Assembly: GCF_026008495.1 (NCBI RefSeq)
Contig: NZ_BQUN01000063.1
Location: 40,227-104,226 of the forward strand
Origin: Streptomyces sp. A012304
GTDB taxonomy: Bacteria > Actinomycetota > Actinomycetes > Streptomycetales > Streptomycetaceae
Direction of reading: 5' to 3'
DNA length: 64,000 bases
In this document: one piece after another, positions 26,446-35,506 of the stretch
Numbering within the stretch: position 1 is the stretch's first letter
How the letters are laid out: every line of letters begins with the position of its first letter
Translations under genes and position numbers: made by a program
Notes under the pieces: generated by a model
Seen by the model: the letters and a program-made list of their open reading frames with translations, nothing else
Told to the model about the DNA's origin: nothing
Database searches by the model: none

Positions 26446-26579
26446 GCCGCCATGATCCGGCACGGGGCCGCCGTCCGCACCCGCTTTCCGCACTGCGCGC
26501 CGATGTGTCGGAGGTGTCCGCCCGGCGCGATACGCCGGGGAGGCGGCCGGGGCCCGGTCGCCCCGGCCGCCCGCCTCGC

Positions 26580-27380
26580 TCAGACGAGGGCCTCGACCGT
26601 CCTGCGGTGGATCCGCCGGGTCCTGCGGACCACGGCGTACCCCTTCGTCAGGGCCCGGTCGCACGCGAAGGTGCGGCCGATCGCCCGGCCGTCGAGGAGC
26701 CGCCCGAACTCCTCGGCGTCCGTGCCGCGCCGCACGGTCACCCGCAGCAGGGCGTACGGCCCCTGCGCGCGCCGGGCCAGCGCGTTGCCCACGGCGAGCG
26801 CCTGGGCGAACCCGTGCTCGCGCACCGCCGCGCGCACCCGCCGGCTGGAGTAGCCGTACGGGTAGGCGAACGACAGGGGCAGGGCGCCCAGTTCACCGGC
26901 GACGATGTCCCGGCAGCGGATCAGCTCGGCGCGCAGCGCGGCGTCGTCGAGCTGGTCGAGCTGCGGATGGGTGTGGCTGTGACCGCCGATCTCGACGCCC
27001 GCGTCCGCCAGTTCGCGCACCTGCCGCCAGTCCAGCATGGTGTCGAGGCCGCCGCCGGTGTCGTACGCGCCGCGCAGCCAGCCGGTGGACACGAACAGCG
27101 TGGCCGGGAAGCCGTGCGCGGCCAGCGCCGGGAGGGCGTGGCGGTGCACGCCCTCGTAGCCGTCGTCGAAGGTGATCAGGACGGGCCGGGCGGGCAGCGG
27201 CCGGCCGGAGCGCCAACGGGCCGCCAGGTCGGCGGTGGTGAGCGGGGTCAGCCCGCGCTCCGCGATCAGCGCCATCTGCTCGGCGAACGCCTCGGGCGTG
27301 ACCGACAGGGCGCGGGTGGCGTCGTTGGGCTCGGCCGCGACCGCGTGGTACATGAGGATCGGAACCCGCGCCCGCGTCAT
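26580..27380 (-). CDS. Polysaccharide deacetylase (carbohydrate esterase 4)
   Basis: A 266-residue NodB-fold deacetylase. Motif 1 is TFDDGYEG with Asp72/Asp73, motif 2 is GGHSHTHPQL with metal ligands His134 and His138, and motif 3-like SFAYPYGYSSRRVRA follows. It starts MTRARVPILMYHAV, as is usual for this branch, and has no signal peptide, so it may act at the inner face or on lipid-linked glycans. ATG overlaps the glycosyltransferase stop by 4 bp (ATGA). Third gene of the operon with two glycosyltransferases; it probably trims acetyl groups from the glycan they make. Confidence 0.9.
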   Translation of the reverse strand: MTRARVPILMYHAVAAEPNDATRALSVTPEAFAEQMALIAERGLTPLTTADLAARWRSGRPLPARPVLITFDDGYEGVHRHALPALAAHGFPATLFVSTGWLRGAYDTGGGLDTMLDWRQVRELADAGVEIGGHSHTHPQLDQLDDAALRAELIRCRDIVAGELGALPLSFAYPYGYSSRRVRAAVREHGFAQALAVGNALARRAQGPYALLRVTVRRGTDAEEFGRLLDGRAIGRTFACDRALTKGYAVVRRTRRIHRRTVEALV

Positions 27381-28420
27381 GCGGCCTCCTTGTGTTCCCC
27401 GGCTCCCGCGGTGTCGATCCGCACCACCGAGAAGGTGGTGCCCTCGCGCCGCGCCCGCACACCGCCCACCAGGTAGCCGCCGGCGGCCGTGAGCACCCCG
27501 GCGACGATGGCGCCCGCCCGGCGGGCGCCGCCGGGCCGGGCCAGCAGCTGGTCGCGCAGGCCGCGCGCCACGCCGGCCGGCAGCACCCGGGTGGTGTACC
27601 GGCGTTCGGACTCCAGGCCCTTGCCCGCGCCGACGCTGCGGGCGACGAGCGCCTTGGACAGGCCCTCGGCGAAGGCGCGGGTGCGGAAGTACGCGAAGCG
27701 CTCGCGCGCCTCGGGCACCTTGTGGTGGATCACCGCGCGGTCGTCGACGAGCAGGACCGCGTCGGGGCGGGCCCGGGCGATCCGGATGCACAGCTCGGTC
27801 TCCTCGCCGCCGAGGGGCCGCTTGTCGCCGTCGCGGCCGATGCCGGTGGCGAAGCCGCCCGCCAGGTCGAACGCCGTACGCCGGAACGAGGCGTTGCCGC
27901 CGAGGACGTTGCGCACCCGGACCAGGCCGGGCGGCAGGCCCCGGTAGGAGCAGCCCACCACCCAGTCGAACTCCTCGGGGAACCACACGGGCCGCCGGCC
28001 GGACGCCCACACCGGCACCGTGCGTCCGCCGACGGCCAGCACCCGCGGGTCGTCGTAGCCGAGGGCGAACCAGCGCAGCCAGTCCCGTTCGGCGACGGCG
28101 TCGTCGTCGAGGAAGGCGACGACCTCGCCGCGCGCGGCCGCGACCCCGGTGTTGCGGCCGGCGGACAGTCCGCGCGGGCCCGCGTTGGCCAGCACCCGGA
28201 CCGTGCCGTCCTCCTTGTACTCCCGCTCCAGCCGGTCCAGCAGGGCCGGGTTGTGGTCGACGACCAGCAGGGTCTCCAGCGCCGGGTGGGACTGCGCCCG
28301 CACCGAGGAGACCGCCGCGAGGATGTCCTCCCAGCGGTCCTCGGTGTAGACGCAGACGACGACGGAGATGACGACGCGGTCGCCGGTGGGGACGTCGCCC
28401 GAGGTGCCGTTCGTGCTCAA
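27377..28420 (-). CDS. Family 2 glycosyltransferase
   Basis: A 347-residue GT-A enzyme. Nucleotide-sugar binding is seen as ISVVVCVYTEDRWEDI (about 17-32), the metal site as AFLDDDAVAERDWL (DDD near 110) and the acceptor loop as RPLGGEETELCIRIARARP. A C-terminal hydrophobic stretch (GAIVAGVLTAAGGYLVGGV) may anchor it to the membrane. The start is TTG at 28420, which overlaps the upstream stop (TTGA) and has GGAGAGG before it. Middle gene of the three-gene glycan operon. Confidence 0.88.
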   Translation of the reverse strand: MSTNGTSGDVPTGDRVVISVVVCVYTEDRWEDILAAVSSVRAQSHPALETLLVVDHNPALLDRLEREYKEDGTVRVLANAGPRGLSAGRNTGVAAARGEVVAFLDDDAVAERDWLRWFALGYDDPRVLAVGGRTVPVWASGRRPVWFPEEFDWVVGCSYRGLPPGLVRVRNVLGGNASFRRTAFDLAGGFATGIGRDGDKRPLGGEETELCIRIARARPDAVLLVDDRAVIHHKVPEARERFAYFRTRAFAEGLSKALVARSVGAGKGLESERRYTTRVLPAGVARGLRDQLLARPGGARRAGAIVAGVLTAAGGYLVGGVRARREGTTFSVVRIDTAGAGEHKEAA

Positions 28421-29256
28421 GACACCTCTCCCGGGACCGTGTCGAGCATCCGGGTGTGGTGGCCGCGGTGGCGCAGCGCCCGCCGGTTGGAGCGCTCCTT
28501 GAGGATCACCCGCAGCACGCGCAGCCCGTCGCGCACGGCGCGCAGATTGCTCACGCCGTGGATGCGCAGGTACTCGTGGCTGGGTATCTCCTGCACCTTC
28601 AGCCCCGCCTTGACGACCCGGATGTTCATCAGGGTCTCGACCTCGAAGCCGGTGCAGTCCAGGTCGATCTTGTCCAGGCAGTGCCGCCAGAACGCGTTGT
28701 AGCCGTAGCACAGGTCGGTGTACCGGGCGCCGAACTTGCGGTTGACGACGGCGCACAGGACCCGGTTGCCCAGCCGGCGGACGAAGGTCATGTCGTCGGT
28801 GCCGCCGCCGTTGGCGAAGCGGGAGCCCTTGGCGAAGTCGGCGCCGGAGACGAGGGCGGAGACGTACGAGACGATCTCGTTGCCGTCGGCCGAACCGTCC
28901 GCGTCGACCATCACGATGATGTCGCCGCTGCACGCCTCGAATCCGGTGATCAGGGCGTCGCCCTTGCCCCGGCCCCGCTGCCCGACGACCTTGACGCCGG
29001 GCCACAGCTCGCGCGCGACCTCGACGGTGTTGTCGGTGGAGTTGCCGTCGACCAGGACCACCTCGTGGATCCAGTCCGGCAGGGTCTTGAAGACGTACGG
29101 AAGGTTCTCGGCCTCGTTCATCGCGGGGATGACCACGCTCACCGGCGGCGCGATGGCCAGGTGGGAGGAGATCGGCCGGTACTTGCCGACGGTCGAGGGC
29201 GCCGAGGGATCCGGCAGATCCTCGCTCGAAGTCGCCGGCTGCAGAACGGAACTCAT
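28417..29256 (-). CDS. Family 2 glycosyltransferase, dolichol-phosphate-mannose-synthase type
   Basis: A 279-residue GT2 enzyme. The donor loop is SVVIPAMNEAENLPYV (about 40-55), followed by VVLVDGNSTDNTVEVARE, RGRGKGDAL and the metal motif MVDADGSADG (DAD). There is no C-terminal membrane domain, so it is the soluble Dpm1-like form that loads a sugar on polyprenyl phosphate. It is the first gene of the operon, and its stop overlaps the next start (TTGA). The most likely product is a polyprenyl-linked sugar used by the following enzymes. Confidence 0.9.
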   Translation of the reverse strand: MSSVLQPATSSEDLPDPSAPSTVGKYRPISSHLAIAPPVSVVIPAMNEAENLPYVFKTLPDWIHEVVLVDGNSTDNTVEVARELWPGVKVVGQRGRGKGDALITGFEACSGDIIVMVDADGSADGNEIVSYVSALVSGADFAKGSRFANGGGTDDMTFVRRLGNRVLCAVVNRKFGARYTDLCYGYNAFWRHCLDKIDLDCTGFEVETLMNIRVVKAGLKVQEIPSHEYLRIHGVSNLRAVRDGLRVLRVILKERSNRRALRHRGHHTRMLDTVPGEVS

Positions 29257-29728
29257 GAGTCTGGTCCCTCTCGTCCGGTGGACCGCCCGCCCCTGGGCGG
29301 CCCGGATCCACGTCCGGTTCGAAAGGGGGGTTTCTCACCCACGGCCGCACGGCAGGACGGAAGACCTCTCCGCCGACCGGCGACACGGCATGGCGGAGGA
29401 CCTCTCCGCGCACGCCGGGTGAGCTGGCAAAGCTGGACGGCCCGGAAAACGGCAGCCGACCGCGCGGCACGGCCCGGTCACCCAGGTGCGGTCACCGAGC
29501 ACGGCACCCCCCTACCGCGCTCCCGCGCCGGACCCGTCGCGGCCCTTGAGCCCTCCCCTTGAGCCACATGCCGACGGTCCGATGCGAGTGAGATGTATGA
29601 CGGTATTGATGATTGCGCCCGTATGGCAAGACCTGGAATCAGACCTCACCTTTTTGTTCGTTTGACCGTTACGGACGAGTCGTCCGGTCCGCAGGTGACG
29701 CCCGGGCGATCGGGAATCTGACACAAAT
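29257..29728. other. Gene-free region upstream of the glycan operon
   Basis: No coding sequence is credible. GACCTCTCCGC is repeated directly at 29363-29373 and 29399-29409 (36 bp apart). A possible leftward promoter, TTGCCA (29629-29624) and TACCGT (29605-29600) with 18 bp between, would give a leader of some 335 bases containing the repeat. Confidence 0.4.
29600..29629 (-). promoter_or_regulatory. Candidate promoter of the glycan operon
   Basis: Minus-strand TTGCCA-N18-TACCGT in a locally AT-rich patch. The long untranslated leader that follows is unusual and lowers confidence. Confidence 0.4.
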
Positions 29729-29762
29729 GTTCCCCGGAGGCGGCCGGGCGCCTCCGGGGAAC
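29729..29762 (-). terminator. Terminator of the subtilisin gene
   Basis: Perfect 14-bp arms GTTCCCCGGAGGCG / CGCCTCCGGGGAAC with a 6-base loop, followed on the minus strand by an A/T-rich tail. Confidence 0.9.
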
Positions 29763-29805
29763 GGGGTGGATCAGCGCCGCGTCAACGGCGTCGGAGCGAG
29801 GGGAT

Positions 29806-31014
29806 TCACGGGACGATCTTCAGCAGACGGTTCGGGGAGCCGCTGCCCGCGCTGGTGACCTTGCCGGTGGTCGCGCCGTTGATCAGCGCCGTGGCGACCT
29901 GGGCCGGGGTGGCCGAGGTGTGGTTCGCCAGGTAGATCGCGGCCGCGCCCGCGACGTGCGGGGTCGCCATCGACGTACCGGAGATGGTGTTGGTGGCGGT
30001 GTCGCTGGTGTGCCAGCCGGCCGTGATGGAGGAGCCCGGGGCGAAGATGTCCAGGGCCGAACCGTAGTTGGAGTAGCTGGCCTTGGCGTCGGTGCTGGTG
30101 GTGGCGCCGACGGTGATGGCCTCGCCGACCCGGGCCGGGGAGGACGAGGAGGCGGTGGTGCTGCTGTTGCCCGCCGCGACGGCGTAGGTGACGCCGCTGG
30201 CTATGGAACGGCGCACGGCCGCGTCCAGGGTGGTGGAGGCGCCGCCGCCGAGGGACATGTTGGCGACCGAGGGGCCGGAGTGGTTCGCCGTCACCCAGTC
30301 GATGCCCGCGATGACGCCGGCCGTGGTGCCGGAGCCGGCGTTGTTCAGCACCCGGACCGCCACGATCTTCGCCTTCTTGGCCACGCCGTACGTGGTGCCG
30401 GCGATGGTGGTGGCGACGTGGGTGCCGTGGCCGTTGCCGTCCTGGGCGACGTTGTCGCCGTCGACGGCGTCGTAGCCGTTGACGGCCCGGCCGCTGAGCT
30501 GGGAGTGCGTGATGCGCACACCGGTGTCGATCACGTACGCCGTGACACCGCCGCCGGCCGAGTCCGGGTAGGTGTACGTGCCGGAGAGCGGGAGCGAGGT
30601 CTGGTCGACGCGGTCCAGGCCCCACGGGGCGCTGCTCTGTGTGGTGTCGGCCAGCCGGACGGTCTGGTCCTGCTCCACGGTGGCCACCGCCGGGTCCGCG
30701 GCGAGTCTCCTCGCCTCGGTGGCGGAGAGGGTGGCGGTGTAGCCGTTCAGCGCGGCGCCGAACGTCTTCTTCACCGTGCCGCCGTACTCCTTGATGAGGT
30801 CCTTGCCCGTCGTGGAGGACGCCGCGAAGCCCGCGTCCTGCTTGAGGGTGACGATGTAGCTGTCCTTGACGGCGGTGGGGGAGCCGGCCGCGAGGACCCT
30901 GCCCTCGGCCGGGGCGGCCTGGGCGGGGAGCGCGGTGAGCCCGCCGACGAGCGCGGCGGCCGCCACGGTGGCGGCGGCGGTGACACGGAGCTTGGTGCTG
31001 CGAAGTTGTGCCAT
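29806..31014 (-). CDS. Secreted subtilisin-like serine protease (S8A) with I9 propeptide
   Basis: A 402-residue prepro-protease. The signal peptide ends near AQA-A (33), an inhibitor I9 propeptide spans about 51-122 ([11 protein letters not shown] to ATVEQDQ), and the mature catalytic domain holds Asp163 (VIDTGVR), His196 (GHGTHV), the oxyanion Asn283 (AAGN) and Ser348 ([11 protein letters not shown]). It is a proteinase-K-like extracellular enzyme of normal length. ATG 31014 follows GGAGGA by 11 bases; the frame extends upstream through the promoter and is rejected. Divergent from a GDSL lipase. Confidence 0.96.
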   Translation of the reverse strand: MAQLRSTKLRVTAAATVAAAALVGGLTALPAQAAPAEGRVLAAGSPTAVKDSYIVTLKQDAGFAASSTTGKDLIKEYGGTVKKTFGAALNGYTATLSATEARRLAADPAVATVEQDQTVRLADTTQSSAPWGLDRVDQTSLPLSGTYTYPDSAGGGVTAYVIDTGVRITHSQLSGRAVNGYDAVDGDNVAQDGNGHGTHVATTIAGTTYGVAKKAKIVAVRVLNNAGSGTTAGVIAGIDWVTANHSGPSVANMSLGGGASTTLDAAVRRSIASGVTYAVAAGNSSTTASSSSPARVGEAITVGATTSTDAKASYSNYGSALDIFAPGSSITAGWHTSDTATNTISGTSMATPHVAGAAAIYLANHTSATPAQVATALINGATTGKVTSAGSGSPNRLLKIVP

Positions 31015-31153
31015 TACGAGGGTGTCCTCCTCTAGGCGGCGCGCGCCCGGGTGGGGCATGCGCATGTGGGGGGTGCGCGCGTCGTCGCGCACACGGCGTC
31101 GAGCGTCGCGGCGTTGCGCTCTCGGCTGCGCAAAGCTTGTGTCATCTACATGG

Positions 31154-31193
31154 GTAGAACAAGAGAGTTGAAAGAGTGTCAACAAATTTGACA
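31154..31193 (-). promoter_or_regulatory. Subtilisin promoter and overlapping palindrome
   Basis: On the minus strand TTGACA (31182-31177) and TTCTAC (31159-31154) are separated by 17 bp. The -35 box is one arm of TGTCAA-N5-TTGACA (31177-31193), so a regulator bound there would cover it. The 317-bp gap 31015-31331 is otherwise AT-richer than the genome and holds no gene; I could not define the lipase promoter. Confidence 0.5.
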
Positions 31194-31331
31194 TGTCCTC
31201 GTAACAAACGAGGCGGAAAAGGGGGGTGATCAATCCGGGTAGAGCACGAAAAGACTTGGCATGAACACTTCCCGTCAACACGCGTAGTTGGTACGACGGT
31301 CGGGGCAGAGATCCTGCTAAAGGGAGGTTCC

Positions 31332-32138
31332 ATGAGACGTTCCCGAATTGCCGTCTTCGTCAGCTCGGTCCTCCTCGCCGCCGGCGCCGCCCTCACCGGG
31401 GCGGCGCCGGCACACAGCTCCCAACTCGCCGTATCCGGCGGGTACGTGGCGCTCGGCGACTCCTACTCCTCCGGTGTCGGCGCGGGCGGCTACATCAGCT
31501 CCAGCGGCGACTGCAAGCGCAGCACCAAGGCGTACCCGTACCTGTGGAACGCCGCCCACGCCCCCTCGTCCTTCGCGTTCACCGCCTGCTCGGGTGCCCG
31601 AACGGGTGACGTCCTGTCAGGTCAGCTCGGCCCGCTCAACTCCTCCACCGCGCTGGTCTCCATCACCGTCGGCGGCAACGACGCGGGCTTCGCCGACGTC
31701 ATGACCACCTGCGTGACCAGCTCCGACAGCACCTGCGTCAACCGCATCAACACCGCCCGCGCGTACGTCGACTCCACGCTCCCCGGCAAGCTCGACAGCG
31801 TCTACTCCGCCATCCGCTCCAAGGCGCCGGGCGCCCATGTCGTCGTCATCGGCTACCCCCGCTTCTACCGGCTCGGCACCACCTGCCTCGGCCTGTCCGA
31901 GACCAAGCGCACCGCCATCAACAACGCCTCCGACCACCTCAACACCGCCATCGCCAAGCGTGCCGCCGCCCATGGGTTCACCTTCGGCGACGTCCGCACC
32001 ACCTTCACCGGTCACGAGATCTGCTCCGGCAGTTCCTGGCTGCACAGCGTCAACTGGCTGAACATCGGCGAGTCCTACCACCCGACCGCCTCCGGCCAGT
32101 CGGGCGGCTACCTGCCGGTGCTGAACAACGCGGCCTGA
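31332..32138 (+). CDS. Secreted SGNH/GDSL lipase
   Basis: A 268-residue exported esterase close to the Streptomyces GDSL lipases (S. rimosus / S. coelicolor type). The signal peptide ends AHS-S near 30. Block I is GDSYSSG with Ser44, block III GGND with Asn116, and block V SYHPTASG with His250; the usual Asp before His is replaced, so a Ser-His dyad stabilised by a main-chain carbonyl is likely, as in S. scabies esterase. Six cysteines fit three disulfides. ATG has GGGAGG upstream. The stop is 7 bp from the convergent kinase stop. Confidence 0.94.
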   Translation: MRRSRIAVFVSSVLLAAGAALTGAAPAHSSQLAVSGGYVALGDSYSSGVGAGGYISSSGDCKRSTKAYPYLWNAAHAPSSFAFTACSGARTGDVLSGQLGPLNSSTALVSITVGGNDAGFADVMTTCVTSSDSTCVNRINTARAYVDSTLPGKLDSVYSAIRSKAPGAHVVVIGYPRFYRLGTTCLGLSETKRTAINNASDHLNTAIAKRAAAHGFTFGDVRTTFTGHEICSGSSWLHSVNWLNIGESYHPTASGQSGGYLPVLNNAA

Positions 32139-32145
32139 GCCGCCG

Positions 32146-33774
32146 TCACTCCGAAGGCGACACGGAGGGGGAGGCCTCGTCCGACGGGGCCTCCGTCTCA
32201 CAGGTGACCGAGAACGGCACCGAGTTCGAGGTCACCCGCCGCGGCTCGCGCACCTCGACCCCGATCGCGTCGCGGAGCGTCCCGCTCTCGGCGTACGTCG
32301 TCACGGTCACCCGCGCCTGCTGGGACGTGCCGCCGCCCGCCGGGAAGTCGAGCGTCTTCCAGCCCGAGTCGGCGAGCTGCCCTTCCTGTGCCACCCACCG
32401 GTAGGACACCTGCGCGGGCAGCCGGCCGACCGTGATGGTCGCCGTGAAGGTGGGCGCCTCCTCCCGCGGCGGCGGGCACGCGCCCGAGTAGTCCGTGCGC
32501 GACCCGGTCACGGTGACCGAGACGGACTGCGCCGGAGCCTCGCTCGTGGCGCTCTCGCTCGGACGCTCGCTCGGACGCACGCTCGGGCTCGGCGAGGGCT
32601 CGGCGCTCGGTGTCCCGCTCTCCTCGGCCGACACGGACGGCGTCACGCCCTGCGACTGGCTGGTGGGGTTCCCTCCGGAACCCCCGTCGTTCCCGTCGTC
32701 CCGGGTCAGCAGCGCGTACGTCAGCCCCGCGACCGCCAGCGCCAGCGCCGTGACACCGGCGATCAGCACGCCGGCGGTGCGACGGCCCCGGTCCGGCTCG
32801 GTCCGGGCGGTGGCGGGCTCCGGCCCGGTCCGGGCGGGCGGCGGCTGCTGCGGGAAGGGCGCGGTGTCCCCCCGCCCCGGTGGCTGCGGGAAGGCCGCGA
32901 CCGTCGGCGCCGGCGTCGGCACGACCCCGCCGGGCCCGGAGGGGGTACCCCCGGCGGCGACGACCCGCAGGTCCCGCTCCGCCACCTCGGCCGGCAGCCG
33001 CTCGGCCGGGTCCTTGCGCAGCAGCGCCTCGACGACGGGGGCCAGCGGGCCCGCCCGGCGCGGCGCCGGCAGCTCCTCGTCGACGATGGCGCGCAGGGTG
33101 CTCAGCGGGGTGTCGTGCCGGAACGGGGAGTAGCCCTCGACGGCCGCGTACAGCAGCACGCCCAGCGACCACAGGTCCGACTCGGGACCCGGCGTACGCC
33201 CCAGCGCGCGCTCCGGCGCGAGGAACTCGGGCGATCCGATGACCTCGCCGGTCATGGTCAGCGCCGAGGTGCCCTCGACGGTGGCGATGCCGAAGTCGGT
33301 GAGCACCACCCGGCCGTCGTTCGACAGCAGCACGTTGGCCGGCTTCACGTCCCGGTGCAGCACCCCGGCCTCGTGCGCCGCCCGCAGCGCGGCCAGCACC
33401 TCGGCCCCGATGTACGCGGCCCGGGCCGGCTCCAGCGGGCCCTCGGCGTCCAGCAGCTCGGCCAGGGAGATCCCGCGCACCAGCTCCATCACGATCCACG
33501 GCCGGCCGTCCTCGGTGGCCACGTCGTACACCGTCACCACGTTGCGGTTCGCGACCCGGGCCGCCGCCCACGCCTCGCGCTCCAGCCGGGCGTACAGCCG
33601 TTCGACGTCGCTCGTCGGCAGCCCGGCCGGGGCGCGCACCTCCTTGACGGCGACCTCACGGTGCAGCACCTCGTCCCGGGCCCGCCACACCGTGCCCATG
33701 CCGCCCTCGCCGAGCGGGGACAGCAGGCGGTAGCGGCCCGCGATCAGACGTTCACTGCCCGGTTCCTCGGACAC
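32146..33774 (-). CDS. PASTA-less Ser/Thr protein kinase with a membrane-anchored outer domain
   Basis: Hanks-type kinase of 542 residues. The Gly loop is LGEGGMGTVW (21-30), with Lys44, catalytic HRDVKPAN (Asp142), and DFG at 160-162; the activation loop ends GSPEFLAPE. After a Pro-rich linker one membrane helix (about 340-365, VLIAGVTALALAVAG) is followed by a Ser/Thr/Pro-rich stalk and a small C-terminal beta domain outside the cell, with a Cys pair (GACPP, VTCET). The outer part has no PASTA repeat. GTG 33774 with GAAGGGGG before it is preferred to the 12-codon longer frame. Signal and substrates unknown. Confidence 0.92.
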   Translation of the reverse strand: MSEEPGSERLIAGRYRLLSPLGEGGMGTVWRARDEVLHREVAVKEVRAPAGLPTSDVERLYARLEREAWAAARVANRNVVTVYDVATEDGRPWIVMELVRGISLAELLDAEGPLEPARAAYIGAEVLAALRAAHEAGVLHRDVKPANVLLSNDGRVVLTDFGIATVEGTSALTMTGEVIGSPEFLAPERALGRTPGPESDLWSLGVLLYAAVEGYSPFRHDTPLSTLRAIVDEELPAPRRAGPLAPVVEALLRKDPAERLPAEVAERDLRVVAAGGTPSGPGGVVPTPAPTVAAFPQPPGRGDTAPFPQQPPPARTGPEPATARTEPDRGRRTAGVLIAGVTALALAVAGLTYALLTRDDGNDGGSGGNPTSQSQGVTPSVSAEESGTPSAEPSPSPSVRPSERPSESATSEAPAQSVSVTVTGSRTDYSGACPPPREEAPTFTATITVGRLPAQVSYRWVAQEGQLADSGWKTLDFPAGGGTSQQARVTVTTYAESGTLRDAIGVEVREPRRVTSNSVPFSVTCETEAPSDEASPSVSPSE

Positions 33775-33817
33775 CGCGCCCCCTTCGCATCCCGGCGAAT
33801 ACCTCCACAAACGTAGC

Positions 33818-35506
33818 TCAGGCGACGACGGATGCGGCCCCCTTGAGCAGCAGTCCGACCCCCAGGGCCACGACCGTGAGCGCCGACCACAGGGGCACGT
33901 TCCGGCGCACCAGGGCGGCCACCGGGTGTGTCGTCCAGCGCGGGCTGCGGTCCACGAAGCGGGCGGCGCCCGTGCCCAGCCGGACGACGGCGAACCCGGC
34001 GGCGGCCAGGGTCAGCGCCAGACCGACGCCGTACGCGACGACGAGCAGCAGCCCGAACCAGGCGTGCCCGAGCGCCGCCGCGCCGACCAGCACGACGACG
34101 GCGGAGGGACTGGGGACCAGACCCCCGGCGAAGCCCAGCAGGATCGTGCCGCGGAGGGTGGGGGCGGTGGAGTGGGTGTGGGTGTGGCCACCGTGGGAGT
34201 GGGTGAGGGTGCCGTGGTCGTGACCGTGACCGTGATCGTGATCGTGACCGTGATCGTGGTCGTGGCTGTGGTCGTGGCTGTGACCGTGGTCGTGACCGTG
34301 GTGGTCTTCATGGTCGTGGCCGTGGCCGTGGCCGTGGTGCGTGTGTTCGGTGGGGGCGCCGACGAGGGCCAGTTGACGGGCGGGCGTCTCGGCGTGGGTG
34401 TGCGTGTGGGTGTGGCCGCCGTGGGAGTGGCTGTGCCCATGCCCATGCCCATGCCCGTGCCCATGCCCGTGCCGGCGGTTGTGCCAGGCGCGGCGTACGA
34501 GGGTCGCGCCCGCGAACAGGACCAGGGCGCCGCTGGCCAGGCCCAGCCAGGCGATCACCGAGGGCGCCGCGGCCGAACCCGCGGTGACCAGGAGACCTAG
34601 GGCGATGACGCCGAGGGTGTGGGTGACGGTGACCGACGCGGCCAGCGGCAGCACGTCCTTGAACCGGGCCCGGCCGCCCCGGGCGGCGGCCGTCGCGGCC
34701 ATGAGGGTCTTGCCGTGCCCCGGGGCGACCGCGTGCATGGCCCCGAGGCCGACGGCGATGACCAGGGCGAGGGCGGCGAAGCCGACGGTGAGGTCCTGCC
34801 GGGCGACGAGGCTGTCCAGGGCCCGCGTCCAGCGGTCGACCCCCCGGGGCAGGACGGACGCGGCGGGCGCGTCCCCGTCCTGCTCGGCGAGGGCCGCGCC
34901 ACCGGGCCGCACCCGCAGGGACGCGGTCGCGGTGTCGGCGGGGGAGGAGAGCAACTCCTCCGGGTAGTCGGTGAGTTCGCCCGACAGCGACTCGCTCGGC
35001 ACATCGGAGTCGGTGAGGGTCGTACGGTCGCCGCGCGCGGTGATCTCCCGCCAGCCGGGCCCGGCGGAGGCGCCGGCGCCGTGGAAGGTGAGGGAGACCG
35101 TCTCGTCCTCGGGCAGCGGGGCCGTCAGCCGGCACTCCACGCGCAGGGTGTCCAGCCCGGCCTGACCGGGCCGTACGACCGCCTTGGCGGCGGCGGCCGT
35201 GAGGGCGACCGTACGACCGTCCACGGTGAGCCGGCTGTCCTCGGCGGCCGTCGCGCACCGCCGCCGCGCCCATTCGGTCATGCCGAGCCGTTCCACGTCC
35301 GGCTTCGCCTGGGTCGCCGGGATCTCGGCGAGGTCCTCGACATGGTCGACGCGCAGCTGCCCGGGGGCGGCGACGAGGCCGTCGTAGCGGTTGACGGTGA
35401 AGTTGCCGAGGGGGTGCGCGCTCGCGCTGGCGGAAGGGATCAGCGCGAGCGCGCAGCCGGCCGTCAGGACGGCCGCGCAGGAGGCGAACACACGACGGGT
35501 CTTCAC
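33818..35506 (-). CDS. NicO-family nickel/cobalt transporter with His-rich loop
   Basis: A 562-residue membrane protein of the NicO/RcnA kind. A signal peptide and a large extracytosolic domain (about 30-320) opening HPLGNFTVNRYDGL precede six or more helices. The signature HAVAPGHGKTLMAA is in the first helix. The loop between helices 3 and 4 holds about 40 histidines in about 105 residues, alternating with Gly, Asp, Ser and Thr, clearly a metal buffer. GTG 35506 overlaps the TPR gene's stop by 4 bp (GTGA). The role could be Ni/Co export or uptake; the extra domain and TPR partner point to a special system. Confidence 0.92.
   Translation of the reverse strand: MKTRRVFASCAAVLTAGCALALIPSASASAHPLGNFTVNRYDGLVAAPGQLRVDHVEDLAEIPATQAKPDVERLGMTEWARRRCATAAEDSRLTVDGRTVALTAAAAKAVVRPGQAGLDTLRVECRLTAPLPEDETVSLTFHGAGASAGPGWREITARGDRTTLTDSDVPSESLSGELTDYPEELLSSPADTATASLRVRPGGAALAEQDGDAPAASVLPRGVDRWTRALDSLVARQDLTVGFAALALVIAVGLGAMHAVAPGHGKTLMAATAAARGGRARFKDVLPLAASVTVTHTLGVIALGLLVTAGSAAAPSVIAWLGLASGALVLFAGATLVRRAWHNRRHGHGHGHGHGHGHSHSHGGHTHTHTHAETPARQLALVGAPTEHTHHGHGHGHDHEDHHGHDHGHSHDHSHDHDHGHDHDHGHGHDHGTLTHSHGGHTHTHSTAPTLRGTILLGFAGGLVPSPSAVVVLVGAAALGHAWFGLLLVVAYGVGLALTLAAAGFAVVRLGTGAARFVDRSPRWTTHPVAALVRRNVPLWSALTVVALGVGLLLKGAASVVA
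34168..34479. repeat. Low-complexity His-codon repeat inside the NicO gene
   Basis: Alternating CAC/CAT codons give hexameric repeats such as GTGACC, GTGATC and GGTCGT on the plus strand. Such DNA is prone to slippage and may vary in length between strains. Confidence 0.85.

Noticed and set aside
29512..29724. A 70-residue minus-strand frame in the promoter region
   Set aside because: No coding bias and no start signal.
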